Shown here: piece by piece, positions 51,515 through 60,597 of the stretch | How positions within the stretch are numbered: the first letter of the stretch is position 1 | Layout of the letters: every line of letters starts with the position of its first letter | Notes under the pieces: generated by a model | Told to the model about the DNA's origin: nothing | What the model saw: the letters and a program-made list of their open reading frames with translations, nothing else | The model's database searches: none | Translations under genes and position numbers: made by a program | Assembly (NCBI GenBank): GCA_963809815.1 | Contig: CAWELM010000011.1 | Coordinates: 108,544 to 172,543, forward strand | Direction: 5' to 3' | Origin: CAVVJA01 sp963809815 | Lineage (GTDB): Bacteria; Actinomycetota; Actinomycetes; Mycobacteriales; Jatrophihabitantaceae | DNA length: 64,000 nucleotides

Positions 51515-51793
51515 ATGGGCAGTTATCCAAGCTCGAAGGACGATTGCCTCAGGCGGCTGCGTCGCATCGAAGGCCAGGTGCGAGGTATCTCCCGCATGGT
51601 GGCCGAAGACAAGTACTGCATTGACGTCCTGACCCAGATCAGCGCAGCGACGAAAGCGTTACAGTCAGTTGCGATCGGGCTGCTCAACGAGCACTTGGCG
51701 AACTCCGTTCTCGACGCCGCTCGAACCGGACAGGCAGAGGCGAAGATCGGCGAGGCATCGGAGGCCATTGCTCGCCTGGTCCGGTCGTCGTGA
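51515..51793 (+). CDS. CsoR/RcnR-family regulator with altered metal site
   Basis: A 92-aa all-helical repressor of the DUF156 family. The conserved core RRLRRIEGQVRGISRMV and LTQISAATKALQSVAIGLL is intact. The copper set of CsoR is Cys-His-Cys; here Cys35 (KYCIDV) and His60 (LNEHL) are present but the third position is Ser64 (LANSV), so copper binding would be weakened and another inducer (formaldehyde, sulfur species, other metal) is possible. AGGAGG precedes ATG 51515. No copper ATPase or chaperone is linked. Confidence 0.9.
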   Translation: MGSYPSSKDDCLRRLRRIEGQVRGISRMVAEDKYCIDVLTQISAATKALQSVAIGLLNEHLANSVLDAARTGQAEAKIGEASEAIARLVRSS

Positions 51794-51836
51794 CGACCGG
51801 TACTGTCGACTCGATCGTCAGGAGGGAGCGTCTGTA

Positions 51837-52040
51837 ATGACCGACCCGAATCGCGAACTCGATGTCTCAGTCGAGACGCCGCTGGACGACCGTATCGAGC
51901 AGTTGGCACCGCTCGACGAGGATTCCGACGATGACGAGCTGTCGAGCGTTGGGGCACTCGATCTGGATCGGGCGGACGAAGCTGACGTGCTGGAACAGTC
52001 GAAATCCGTTCCCTATGACGACGACTATCCGCAGGGATGA
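51837..52040 (+). CDS. Small acidic protein
   Basis: A 67-aa strongly acidic protein (DEDSDDDELSSVGALDLDRADEADV), probably largely disordered, with a conserved-looking tail VLEQSKSVPYDDDYPQG. AGGAGGGAG precedes ATG 51837. Similar small acidic proteins occur in other actinobacteria without a known role. It lies in line between csoR and the antiporter and could be in their transcript. Confidence 0.7.
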   Translation: MTDPNRELDVSVETPLDDRIEQLAPLDEDSDDDELSSVGALDLDRADEADVLEQSKSVPYDDDYPQG

Positions 52041-52105
52041 GCCAACAGGCAATCGGCCGGACGTCGTGACCGCCTTGCTCGCTATCTAACTCCGGGCGGC
52101 AGACC

Positions 52106-53317
52106 ATGCTCGCGCTTGTCGTGATCATGGCTATTCTGCTGGCGTGGGCGCTGGTGGCGGGACGACTTGCGCGCTGGAGCATCACGGCGCCGCTCGCCAT
52201 GGTCGTGGCGGGAGTCGCACTGACCGCCGGGTCCGATCCGGTCTTCACCATCGATTTGGAGACATCAAGCTTCGAGCACACGGTCGAGGTCGTCCTCGCG
52301 ATCCTGCTGTTCGTGGACGCCACCGAGACGCCCGGCGGCATCTTCGGCCGCGAGCCCAAGCTGACGGCCCGGCTGCTCGGCGTAGCCCTGCCATTGACGC
52401 TGCTGGCGGCGCTCGGGGTCGGGTTCCTCCTCCTGCCGGGAACCGGGTTTTGGATGCTGGCGGTGCTGGCCACCGTTGTTGTGCCGACTGATTTCGCTCC
52501 GGCCGCAGCGCTCATCCGCGACCGCCGGGTCCCAGCTCGACTCCGCGACCTCCTGAACGTCGAGAGCGGTCTCAATGACGGGCTGATAGCACCAATCTTC
52601 CTGTTCTGCCTTGCCGCGGCGAAGGCACAAGACAGCAGCCACATCGCCGTTACGGCACTCGCCGACGCCGTCCCGGCGGTGCTTGTCGCAATTGCCGTCG
52701 GGACGGTCGTCGGATTCGTGGGCGGGAAGTTGCTCAGCCGATCCTGGAGGCGGCATTGGACCCAACCGACCGCCCTTCGACTCGGAGTAGCCGCCTTGCC
52801 CCTCCTTACGTACGGGCTCGCCATCGTGCTGCACGGGAACGGATTCGTCGCGGCCTTTGTCGCCGGCGCGTTTTTCGCCCTGGCGACCCGGGAACTACCC
52901 GAGGACGCCCTCAACCTCACCGAAGACGTGGGGATGCTTTTGTCACTCGTCGTGTGGTTTATCTTCGGCCGGGCGATCAATCAGGTCGCCGGCGGAATCA
53001 GCTGGCGAGTCGCCTGGTACGCGGTCCTCGTCGTGACTGTGATGCGCATCGTCCCGGTGATGCTGTCCCTTCTCGGCACTTCGATCTCCCGTCGCGACGC
53101 GCTGTTTCTCGGATGGCTCGGGCCGCGAGGACTGGCCACGATCGTTTTTGGCCTGCTCGCGTTCGTCGAGCTCACGGGGGCGGACGCCGATCTGGTCGCG
53201 GACGTGATGGTGGCAACCGTGGTACTGAGCATTGTCTTGCACGGCCTGAGTTACGGACCCATCGCCGCGCTATACGGGCGCCGCCAACGGGAGAAGCCGG
53301 TCGACGCAGCGGATTGA
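52106..53317 (+). CDS. Cation:proton antiporter (CPA1/NhaP type)
   Basis: A 403-aa membrane protein with about 12 helices. The functional acidic motif appears as VVPTDFAPAAAL in the usual PTDPA place (here PTDFA) and ESGLNDGLIAPIF, the ND motif of electroneutral antiporters, with GPRGLATIVFGLLAF near the end. It exchanges Na+ or K+ for H+ across the cytoplasmic membrane. The Phe in place of Pro in PTDxA is noteworthy. ATG 52106 is used. A hairpin follows. Confidence 0.88.
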   Translation: MLALVVIMAILLAWALVAGRLARWSITAPLAMVVAGVALTAGSDPVFTIDLETSSFEHTVEVVLAILLFVDATETPGGIFGREPKLTARLLGVALPLTLLAALGVGFLLLPGTGFWMLAVLATVVVPTDFAPAAALIRDRRVPARLRDLLNVESGLNDGLIAPIFLFCLAAAKAQDSSHIAVTALADAVPAVLVAIAVGTVVGFVGGKLLSRSWRRHWTQPTALRLGVAALPLLTYGLAIVLHGNGFVAAFVAGAFFALATRELPEDALNLTEDVGMLLSLVVWFIFGRAINQVAGGISWRVAWYAVLVVTVMRIVPVMLSLLGTSISRRDALFLGWLGPRGLATIVFGLLAFVELTGADADLVADVMVATVVLSIVLHGLSYGPIAALYGRRQREKPVDAAD

Positions 53318-53327
53318 GCCCGTCGGT

Positions 53328-53381
53328 GCGGCCTCGCGCGCAATGGTGGTACCGATTCCCACACCCGGCGCGGGAGGCCGC
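53328..53381. terminator. Hairpin between convergent antiporter and VOC genes
   Basis: GCGGCCTCGCGCGC (53328-53341) pairs with GCGCGGGAGGCCGC (53368-53381) with one mismatch over a 26-nt loop, 10 bp past the antiporter stop. Probable bidirectional terminator. Confidence 0.6.
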
Positions 53382-53415
53382 CTCCGGCGAGCCGGCGGCC
53401 GGCTGAAAAATGCGT

Positions 53416-53838
53416 CTACTCCATGGGTTGCAGCTGGGTGAGCCTGATGTTGTTCCCGGACGGGTCACGGAATGCGGCGTCGATCCCGTAAGGCCGCGGC
53501 TCCGGCTTCTCCACGAACTCGACTCCACGCCCGGACAGCTCTTCATAGGAGGCCTGGCAATCGTCGGTGGTCAGGAAGATCGTGCCGGCAAAGCCCTTGG
53601 CCATGAGGTTCCGCACCTCGTCGGCCGTGTCCTTGTCCATGACGGGCGGTCCCGGGATCGCCATGAGCGCGATGTTGATGTCGTCCTGGCCGGCCGGGCC
53701 GACGGTGAGCCATCGGAAGTTGCCCAGCTCCGGAACGGTCACATCCGATCGGACTTCTAGGCCCACCTTGTCCCGGTAGAACGCCAGGGCTTCATCCTGA
53801 TCGTGGACCCACAGCTGAGCACTGCTGACCTTGATCAT
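53416..53838 (-). CDS. VOC-family protein
   Basis: A 140-aa glyoxalase/bleomycin-resistance protein. It opens VSSAQLWVHDQDEALAFYRDKVGLEV and closes RDPSGNNIRLTQLQP, both family hallmarks. It resembles the YraH/PhnB-like extradiol group often regulated with AraC proteins. AGGAGG precedes ATG 53838. It follows the AraC gene by 43 bp and is probably its target. Confidence 0.88.
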   Translation of the reverse strand: MIKVSSAQLWVHDQDEALAFYRDKVGLEVRSDVTVPELGNFRWLTVGPAGQDDINIALMAIPGPPVMDKDTADEVRNLMAKGFAGTIFLTTDDCQASYEELSGRGVEFVEKPEPRPYGIDAAFRDPSGNNIRLTQLQPME

Positions 53839-53881
53839 GCTTCCTCCTGAGTGGTCTGGTCTATGAGATGGACGCTATTGA

Positions 53882-54310
53882 TCAGCCGGCGACCTTGTCT
53901 TCTCGAAACGTGCGGTGTTGCGGGCGACCGTATGCGTGCAACACGCACGCCGGGATCAGCGCGTAGGTTGCGGCCGGTGGGAATGACGCGCGGTAGCCCG
54001 TCGGCGGTAGGCCGTACGCCCGGGTGAAGCTGGTCGTGAACGAGCCGACGCTCGTGAGACCCACTTCGACGCAAATATCCGCGATCGACCGGTCGGTGGT
54101 GCGCAACAGCGCGGCGGCCCGCTCGAGGCGACGAGTGAGCAGGTAAGCATGTGGAGATTCGCCGAACGTGCGTCGGAATTCTCGACTGAAGTGGGCCGGC
54201 GACAAGCCGGCCGCACGCGCGAGGTCGGATACGTTCAAAGGCTCGAAGTACCGGGCATCGGCCAGGTCTTTGGCGCGGAGCAGGTGGCGGGCCGGCGGAT
54301 GAGAGACCAT
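53882..54310 (-). CDS. AraC-family transcriptional regulator
   Basis: A 142-aa regulator consisting almost only of the AraC DNA-binding domain: first HTH LNVSDLARAAGLSPAHFSREF, second DRSIADICVEVGLTSVGSFTTSFTRAYGLPPTGYR. It lacks the usual ligand-binding domain, so activity may depend on partner proteins or on level. ATG 54310. Upstream of the VOC gene on the same strand, divergent from the DHFR-like gene. Confidence 0.88.
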   Translation of the reverse strand: MVSHPPARHLLRAKDLADARYFEPLNVSDLARAAGLSPAHFSREFRRTFGESPHAYLLTRRLERAAALLRTTDRSIADICVEVGLTSVGSFTTSFTRAYGLPPTGYRASFPPAATYALIPACVLHAYGRPQHRTFREDKVAG

Positions 54311-54447
54311 CGCTCACCAGTATCGCGTACCAGTGCACGTCGATTTCGGCGGTTGTGGGCAAATTCGTTTCGATCGCAACTGTGGGGCGGGTTACCGTCC
54401 GATCAGACGCGCCGCACGCGCATCGGTCGAGGACAGTTGAGGTGCAC

Positions 54448-55044
54448 ATGCGCAGAATCGTTGTCACCGAATTCGTCACGCTGGACGGTGTCATGGAAGA
54501 CCCGGGCGGCGCCGAGAACTTCAGTCGGGGCGGCTGGGCGTTTCAATTCGACCGGGGCGCGGACGGCGACCAATACAAGGTCGACGAGCTGATGGCCGCG
54601 GACGCCCTGCTCCTCGGCCGCAGGACGTTCGAAGGATTCGCCGCGGCGTGGCCAGGACAGACGGGTGATTTCGCCAACAAGATCAACGCCGTAAAGAAGA
54701 TCGTCGTCTCGAGCACGCTGGAAGACCCCGCCTGGTCGCCGACGACCGTCATCCGGGGCGACGTCGCCAGAGAACTCGGCGCGATGAAGGACGGCCCCGG
54801 GGGCGACATACTGGTCGCCGGCAGCGGGCACCTCGTCCGTACCCTGCTGGCCGACGGGCTCGTCGACGAGTTACGTCTGATGGTGTTCCCGATCGTTCTC
54901 GGCACTGGCAACCACTTGTTCTCCGACGGCACGCCGGAGATCTCGCTGCGACTCGTGGAGGCCAGGCCGGTTGGCCCAGCCGGCGTCATGATACTGACCT
55001 ACACGACGTCCACCAGCCCGCCGAATGGGCGGTCGACGTCCTGA
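54448..55044 (+). CDS. Dihydrofolate reductase-family protein (RibD C-terminal type)
   Basis: A 198-aa NADPH-dependent reductase-like protein. It opens MRRIVVTEFVTLDGVMEDPG, has ALLLGRRTFEGFAAAWP and GGDILVAGSGHLVRTLLADGLVDELRL, typical of the DHFR/RibD C-terminal clan used in many actinobacterial proteins of unknown role. ATG 54448 follows GAGG. It is convergent with the Mop gene, 2 bp apart. Confidence 0.88.
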   Translation: MRRIVVTEFVTLDGVMEDPGGAENFSRGGWAFQFDRGADGDQYKVDELMAADALLLGRRTFEGFAAAWPGQTGDFANKINAVKKIVVSSTLEDPAWSPTTVIRGDVARELGAMKDGPGGDILVAGSGHLVRTLLADGLVDELRLMVFPIVLGTGNHLFSDGTPEISLRLVEARPVGPAGVMILTYTTSTSPPNGRSTS

Positions 55045-55046
55045 CG

Positions 55047-55256
55047 TCACTCGACGGCGAGCATGACCTCCGTGGACTTGACCAGCACTGTCACCCTCGT
55101 GCCCTTAGCGAGTTGAAGATCGTCGACGGCCTCGCGGGTGATCGAGGCGGTCACCGGGTGGCCGCCATCGAGGATGACCTTCACAATGGCCATCGCCTCG
55201 CCCGTTTGTACCGATTCCACAGTGCCGGGCAGCTGGTTCCTCGTGGACAGTCGCAC
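55047..55256 (-). CDS. TOBE-domain molybdopterin/molybdate-binding protein (Mop)
   Basis: A 69-aa single TOBE domain: LSTRNQLPGTVESVQTGEAMAIVKV, then TREAVDDLQLAKGTRVTVLVKSTEVMLAV, the full molbindin consensus. Such small proteins bind molybdate in oligomers as a store or sensor. GTG 55256 has GGAGG. No molybdate transporter is adjacent. Confidence 0.92.
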   Translation of the reverse strand: MRLSTRNQLPGTVESVQTGEAMAIVKVILDGGHPVTASITREAVDDLQLAKGTRVTVLVKSTEVMLAVE

Positions 55257-55360
55257 GGTTCCTCCAGTCCAGATGTCGGTGTCGCACAGCCGACGCCGAC
55301 GTTAGCCGACCGCGCGCGAGTAGTCTCCGACCTCGTGGCGCGCCGACCAACCTGCCGCGC

Positions 55361-56572
55361 ATGATCCCGGCCAACTGGCTGAACGTGCCCGCGGATTCGC
55401 TGTTCGGGCCGGCCAATCTTCCATACGGCGTGTTCACGGCGGCCGAGCGCGGAGCGCGCACCGGCGTGGCGATCGGTGATTACGTACTCGATCTCGCCGC
55501 GGCGACAGGTGACACCGTCCACGCCACCGGCTCGCTGAACGCCTTCCTCGCGCGAGGTCCGGATGGATGGGCAGCGCTGCGGGAGCGCGTCACCAATTGG
55601 CTTACGGACGATCGCTGGCGAACGGTCATCGAGCCGCATCTCATTCCGCGGGCGGATGTGACGTTGCAGCTACCAATAGACGTCGCTGACTACATCGACT
55701 TTTATAGCTCGCTGCATCATGCCGAAAATCTGGGACGCATGTTCCGCCCGGGCAATCCGCCGCTCACCCCGAACTGGAAGCACTTGCCAATCGGGTATCA
55801 CGGCCGGGCCGGGACCGTACAAGTTTCCGGCACGCCGGTGATCCGACCGCGGGGGCAACGCAAGTCACCAGCGGAGTCGGCGCCGACCTTCGGTTCGTCC
55901 CAGCGGCTGGACATCGAGGCCGAGGTCGGTTTCGTTGTCGGCGTGCCGTCCGAACTCGGTCAGCCGGTACCGGTGGGCGCGTTCGATCAGCACGTCTTCG
56001 GCGTGTGCCTGCTCAACGACTGGTCGGCGCGGGACCTCCAGGCCTGGGAGTACGTGCCGCTCGGCCCGTTCCTGGGCAAGTCGTTCCTCACCTCGATTTC
56101 GCCTTGGGTTGTCCCGCTGGCGGCGCTGGAGGCGGCTCGGGTGCCGCCGCCGTCGCGTGAACCCGAACCCCTCCCCTACCTGCGTGACGTGGACCCGTGG
56201 GGTCTCGACATCACCCTCGAGGTCTTCGTCAACGGGACATTGGTCAGCCGGCCCCCGTTCGCTGGGATGTATTGGACCGGCGCGCAACAGATCGCTCACC
56301 TGACCGTCAACGGAGCGAACGTCCGGACCGGTGATCTCTATGCGTCGGGCACGATCAGCGGACCGAACCGAAACGAGCGCGGCTCCCTGATCGAGCTGTC
56401 CTGGAACGGAACCGACCCCGTCGTGCTATCGGATGGCACGACCCGAGCGTTTCTGGAGGACGGCGACGAGGTCACCATTACGGCGACGGCGCCGGGCCCC
56501 GGCGGGGCCCGAATTGGCTTCGGGGAGGTCACCGGCCGAATCCATCCCGCGCTGTCGGCTGATCCCGGATAG
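55361..56572 (+). CDS. Fumarylacetoacetase
   Basis: A 403-aa FAH that hydrolyses fumarylacetoacetate in tyrosine/homogentisate breakdown. Motifs: DYIDFYSSLHHAENLGRMFRP (metal Asp and catalytic His), GYHGRAGTVQVSG, LDIEAEVGFVVG, LNDWSARDLQAWEYVPLGPFLGKSF and GSLIELSWNGTDPV. The eukaryote-like length and N-terminal SH3-like domain are present. ATG 55361 begins the conserved region. Homogentisate dioxygenase and maleylacetoacetate isomerase are not in the window. Confidence 0.94.
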   Translation: MIPANWLNVPADSLFGPANLPYGVFTAAERGARTGVAIGDYVLDLAAATGDTVHATGSLNAFLARGPDGWAALRERVTNWLTDDRWRTVIEPHLIPRADVTLQLPIDVADYIDFYSSLHHAENLGRMFRPGNPPLTPNWKHLPIGYHGRAGTVQVSGTPVIRPRGQRKSPAESAPTFGSSQRLDIEAEVGFVVGVPSELGQPVPVGAFDQHVFGVCLLNDWSARDLQAWEYVPLGPFLGKSFLTSISPWVVPLAALEAARVPPPSREPEPLPYLRDVDPWGLDITLEVFVNGTLVSRPPFAGMYWTGAQQIAHLTVNGANVRTGDLYASGTISGPNRNERGSLIELSWNGTDPVVLSDGTTRAFLEDGDEVTITATAPGPGGARIGFGEVTGRIHPALSADPG

Positions 56573-56656
56573 CGCCCGGCCCGGCCTGGTTGTGGGCCAC
56601 CTCCAGTCGTGCTTGGCTGAGCCCTGCTCCTGCCACGCCAAGCCTGGAAGGTCGCG

Positions 56657-56917
56657 ATGCTGATTCTCGCGGAGGGCAATATCTCTCATCCGGTCGAGGG
56701 CGACGAACGCACTGCGGCTCAAGCCTGGCTCGGGCCGATGGTGGACGACGGGTTCCTCGTGGACGCCTTCGTGGACGAGGTAGGTGGCCGGCTGTGGATG
56801 CTCTTGTCGAGCACAGACCTGCGCTCGGCCCGGCAACGCCTCAACGACCTGCCGGTGGTTCGCGATGGTTACGTCGGCTTCGCGACGACCACCGTAACCA
56901 AGATTCGATACCGCTAA
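56657..56917 (+). CDS. Small hypothetical protein, ferredoxin-like fold suspected
   Basis: An 86-aa protein: MLILAEGNISHPVEGDERTA, then LVDAFVDEVGGRLWMLLSS and a closing VGFATTTVTKIRYR. The beta-alpha-beta pattern and length resemble YCII/muconolactone-isomerase-like dimeric alpha/beta barrel proteins; assignment is weak. GGAAGG precedes ATG 56657. Between FAH and the 470-aa gene. Confidence 0.65.
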   Translation: MLILAEGNISHPVEGDERTAAQAWLGPMVDDGFLVDAFVDEVGGRLWMLLSSTDLRSARQRLNDLPVVRDGYVGFATTTVTKIRYR

Positions 56918-57018
56918 GCGGCACCGGAAGCGTTGACGGCGTCGGGCAATGAAGCGCCACAATATGGCGACAACCGTTCGTGCGCGAGGACCGGCTCGAT
57001 CGAAGGGGTGAGCGTTCG

Positions 57019-58431
57019 ATGGAACCTGCTGTCGGCACTCTGCAAAAGGCGCTCCAGATCAACTTGGACCCCCGCTATTACGGGACGATCGGCGAAATAG
57101 GGGCCGGCCAAGAAGTCGCGCGCTGGTTGTTCCGGGCGGGCGGGGCAGCCGGGACGGTCGCCAAAACGATCTCGGCGTACGACATGGCGGTCAGCGACGC
57201 CGTGTACGGCAAGTCCGACCGGTACGTGTCCATGGGCCGGCTGCAGGCCATGCTCGATCTGGAGTATCAGCTCAACCTGGATGTCCTGGGCGACGAGCGC
57301 GGCGATTCGAACGCCTTCTTTGCGTTCGCCGACACGGTCGTGGCGCGCAGCTATCAGGGCGGGAACGAGTGTCACGGCTGGATGGGCGTGAAGTTCCAAT
57401 CCCACGTGCGCGACGAGCCGAGCCAGATCATCGTGCACGTTCGCATGCTCGACGCGGAGGCGTCGCTGCAACAGGAGGCACTGGGGATCGTCGGCGTCAA
57501 CTTGCTGCACGCTGCGTTCTTTCAGCACCACGAGCCGGAGCAGCTGGTCGAGAGCCTGCTTGACAACCTGACCATCGGCCGCATCGAGATCGACATGCTC
57601 GAACTCAAGGGCATCGAGTTCCGGGCAGTTGACAACCGGCTGATGGCCCTCAAACTCGTCCAGCTCGGCCTGTCCGGCGTGGCTATGTTCGGCCCCAACC
57701 GGGAGGTGTTGCAGCCGAGCGAGGTGCTGCGCAAGAAGGCGATTCTCGTCGGGCGGGGCAGTTTCCGACCGCCCACCGTAGTCAACATCAACATGCTCGA
57801 GTCGGCGCTGGAGAAGTTCGAGGCGGATCCCGTCGTCGCCGAGCGCAAGATCCTCGTGCTGACCGAGCTGACGATGGCCAACCTGCTCGCGGGCGGCACT
57901 GAGGTCGACCGGCGTGACTTTCTAGCCCGGGCCGACCTGTTGGCCGCCTGCGGCATGACCACTCTGATCTCCGACTACGTCGATTATCACCGGCTGGCGG
58001 CATATATCGCGTGGCGGACCGATGGGCGAATCGGCATGGTCGTGGGCGTGCCGAGCCTCATCGACCTGTTCAACGAGGACAACCACGCGCACTTGCCCGG
58101 CGGGATCTTGGAAAGCTTCGGGCGGCTGTTCAAGAAGGACCTGAAGCTATTCATCTATCCGATGCGCAGGCGCGAGGACGTCGACGTGACGACCGTACAA
58201 AACGTGTCCGTGGCTCCCGATCTACAGCCGCTGTACGACTACTTGGCCCGGCGCGGCAGCTTCGTCGATCTCGACAATTACAAGCCGGAGTACCTGCCGA
58301 TCTACAGCCGGGACGTGCTGCGCCGGATCGGGAGCGGTGATACCGACTGGGAGTCCATGGTGCCGCCCGAGGTAGCGCAGCTGATCAAGAGGCGGTTGTT
58401 CTTCGGCTACCGCAAGCCTGAGGAGGACTAA
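57019..58431 (+). CDS. Large conserved protein of unverified function
   Basis: A 470-aa soluble protein of a family conserved in cyanobacteria and other phyla, often labelled nicotinate-nucleotide adenylyltransferase or similar in databases without, as far as I know, experimental support. Strong motifs: LDPRYYGTIGEIGAGQEVARW, KTISAYDMAVSDAVYGK, RYVSMGRLQAMLDLEY, GNECHGWMGVKFQ, GGILESFGRLFKKDLKLFIYPMRR. ATG 57019 begins the conserved sequence; an upstream ATG at 56980 is less likely. It is 2 bp upstream of the GH13 gene, so co-translation is likely. Confidence 0.85.
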   Translation: MEPAVGTLQKALQINLDPRYYGTIGEIGAGQEVARWLFRAGGAAGTVAKTISAYDMAVSDAVYGKSDRYVSMGRLQAMLDLEYQLNLDVLGDERGDSNAFFAFADTVVARSYQGGNECHGWMGVKFQSHVRDEPSQIIVHVRMLDAEASLQQEALGIVGVNLLHAAFFQHHEPEQLVESLLDNLTIGRIEIDMLELKGIEFRAVDNRLMALKLVQLGLSGVAMFGPNREVLQPSEVLRKKAILVGRGSFRPPTVVNINMLESALEKFEADPVVAERKILVLTELTMANLLAGGTEVDRRDFLARADLLAACGMTTLISDYVDYHRLAAYIAWRTDGRIGMVVGVPSLIDLFNEDNHAHLPGGILESFGRLFKKDLKLFIYPMRRREDVDVTTVQNVSVAPDLQPLYDYLARRGSFVDLDNYKPEYLPIYSRDVLRRIGSGDTDWESMVPPEVAQLIKRRLFFGYRKPEED

Positions 58432-58433
58432 GC

Positions 58434-60182
58434 GTGCCGGACGCGGTCGCGATCCGCGTCGACCCCAAGCCGATCCATACCGCATCTGCGCCGGACACCT
58501 GGTGGCGGCACGCGGTGATTTACCAGATCTACCCGCGGTCCTGGTCGGACAGTGGTGGCGACGGAATCGGGGACCTGCCGGGGATCACCGAACGGTTCGA
58601 GTATCTCGCGCGGCTCGGTGTCGACGCCGTGTGGCTCAGTCCCTTCTACGTCTCCCCGCAAAACGACGGCGGGTACGACGTCGCCGACTACCGCGATGTC
58701 GATCCGGTATTCGGCCGGCTCGAGGACGCGGACAAGCTGATCGCGACGGCCCATGACTACGGCATCAGGATCATCATCGATCTCGTACCGAACCATTCCT
58801 CCAGCGAACATCCCTGGTTCCAGGCCGCCTTGCGGGCAGCGCCGGGCAGCCGCGAGCGAGCGCGGTACATATTTCGCGACGGCAGGGGCGCGTCGGGAGA
58901 GTTGCCGCCGAACAACTGGCTCAGCAATTTCGGCGGCGCGGGCTGGACGCGGGTCACCGAGGCTAACGGTCGGTTAGGTCAGTGGTACCTGCACATCTTC
59001 GATGTCACACAGCCGGACTTCGACTGGAGCAACGACGAGGTACGGGCGGAAATGGAAGCGGTCATCCGCTTCTGGCTCGATCGTGGCATCGACGGCTTTC
59101 GTATCGACGTGGCCCACGGACTGGTCAAGCGAGCAGGGCTACCGGATGGGGTGACCCGGCAGCAGCCGACGGGCGAGCCGACGGCCCGCCAACCGATGTG
59201 GGATCAACCGGGCGTGCACGAGATTTACCGCGCCTGGCGGAAACTGCTCAACTCCTACAACGCCTCGGGTCCGGACGCGGAGCTCGCCGACGAGGACCGG
59301 ATCCTGTGCGCGGAGGCCTGGGTACATCCGCCGGAAGCGCTGGCGCGTTATGTCCGGCCGGACGAACTCCATCAGTCGTTCAACTTCGATTTCCTCTTGA
59401 CCCCCTGGCTCGCGCCGGAGCTGTGCGACGTTATCGAGCACACGCTGCGGGTGGCCGACGACGTCGGCGCTCCGCAGACGTGGGTGCTGTCCAATCACGA
59501 TGTGGTCCGGTACGCGACGAGGTTGGGCTATCCAGCGGGGGCGGGATTGCTCCGTTTTAGTGGCATCGGCGCGGACGATGCGCAGCCGGATGCGGCCCTT
59601 GGTCTGCGCCGCGCGCGAGCTGCCGCAGCGGTCATGCTCGCGCTGCCCGGCAGCTGCTACCTCTACCAGGGTGAGGAGCTCGGCCTGCCCGACGCTACTC
59701 AGCTGCCGGACGAGGTTCGTCAGGACCCGACCTGGCGACGATCGGGACACACCCAGCGTGGCCGCGACGGCTGTCGCGTTCCGCTGCCGTGGCTCGCTGA
59801 AGCGCCGTCCTACGGATTCGGGCCGTCGGCCCGGAGCTGGCTGCCGCAGCCGCCGTCGTTTCGCGAGCTCGCAGTCGACCGGCAGGACGGTGTCCACGGT
59901 TCGACTCTCGAGCTCTATCGGGCGTACCTGTCGGCTCGCCGGGAGCACGGTCTCGGTCACGGTGGGCTGTACCGGGTCGACGGATATCCGGACGATGTGC
60001 TCGCGTTCGTCAATGCCCCGGCCGACAATGATCGGCTGATCCTCTTGCTCGCCAATCTGGGTCCGGACCCGGTGCCGCTGCCCAACGGCGCTCAGATCAT
60101 CGTCGCCAGTAACCCGCTGACAGACGACGGGCGCGTCCCGACAGATGTCGCCGTCTGGGCCGCCCTCGCGCCGGCGGGCTGA
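58434..60182 (+). CDS. GH13 alpha-glucosidase/oligo-1,6-glucosidase-like
   Basis: A 582-aa alpha-amylase-family enzyme without signal peptide. Regions: AVWLSPFYVSPQNDGGYDVADYRDV, LVPNHSSSEHPWF, nucleophile Asp in GFRIDVAHG (~224), acid/base Glu in ILCAEAWVHP (~293), and Asp in LSNHDVVRYATR (~354). These fit alpha-glucosidases acting on maltose/isomaltose-type sugars rather than trehalose synthases. GTG 58434 is 2 bp past the previous stop. Intracellular disaccharide breakdown is likely. Confidence 0.92.
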   Translation: MPDAVAIRVDPKPIHTASAPDTWWRHAVIYQIYPRSWSDSGGDGIGDLPGITERFEYLARLGVDAVWLSPFYVSPQNDGGYDVADYRDVDPVFGRLEDADKLIATAHDYGIRIIIDLVPNHSSSEHPWFQAALRAAPGSRERARYIFRDGRGASGELPPNNWLSNFGGAGWTRVTEANGRLGQWYLHIFDVTQPDFDWSNDEVRAEMEAVIRFWLDRGIDGFRIDVAHGLVKRAGLPDGVTRQQPTGEPTARQPMWDQPGVHEIYRAWRKLLNSYNASGPDAELADEDRILCAEAWVHPPEALARYVRPDELHQSFNFDFLLTPWLAPELCDVIEHTLRVADDVGAPQTWVLSNHDVVRYATRLGYPAGAGLLRFSGIGADDAQPDAALGLRRARAAAAVMLALPGSCYLYQGEELGLPDATQLPDEVRQDPTWRRSGHTQRGRDGCRVPLPWLAEAPSYGFGPSARSWLPQPPSFRELAVDRQDGVHGSTLELYRAYLSARREHGLGHGGLYRVDGYPDDVLAFVNAPADNDRLILLLANLGPDPVPLPNGAQIIVASNPLTDDGRVPTDVAVWAALAPAG

Positions 60183-60257
60183 GCGCCCAGCAATTGCCGC
60201 GCATACCAGCCACCTGGGCTAGCACGGTCGTGATCGCCAGGAGACGGTCTCGAGGGT

Positions 60258-60470
60258 TTACTCAGCGTCCTCGAGGCGGAAGCCGAGCTTCAGTCCGACC
60301 TGGACGTGGCCGACGGCGCCGTCCTCGATGTGACCTCTGATCTCGGCCACCTGGAACCAGTCGAGGTGACGAGTCGTTCGCGCCGCTCGTTCGATCGCGT
60401 TGCCGATGGCGCCGTCGACGGTTGACGCGCTGCCGACGACCTCGATGACCCGGTATGTGTGATCAGGCAC
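60258..60470 (-). CDS. Dodecin family protein
   Basis: A 70-aa dodecamer-forming flavin-binding protein. Sequence THTYRVIEVV-like start (PDHTYRVIEVVGSAST), RHLDWFQVAEIRGHIEDGAVGHVQVGLKLGF: the Trp-Phe-Gln segment stacks flavin or CoA. Dodecins store or buffer flavins. GTG 60470 has GGAGG just upstream. Confidence 0.92.
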   Translation of the reverse strand: MPDHTYRVIEVVGSASTVDGAIGNAIERAARTTRHLDWFQVAEIRGHIEDGAVGHVQVGLKLGFRLEDAE

Positions 60471-60597
60471 GGCACCTCCAGGTAGCTGCGGGTTCGCCCG
60501 GAGCTTAGCCAAGCCAGGTCTGTCGCAACATCGCCCCGCTGACTCTCATGCGAACCTCTGACTGCCATCGCGCCACTGGATGCGGTAGGCAGAACGC

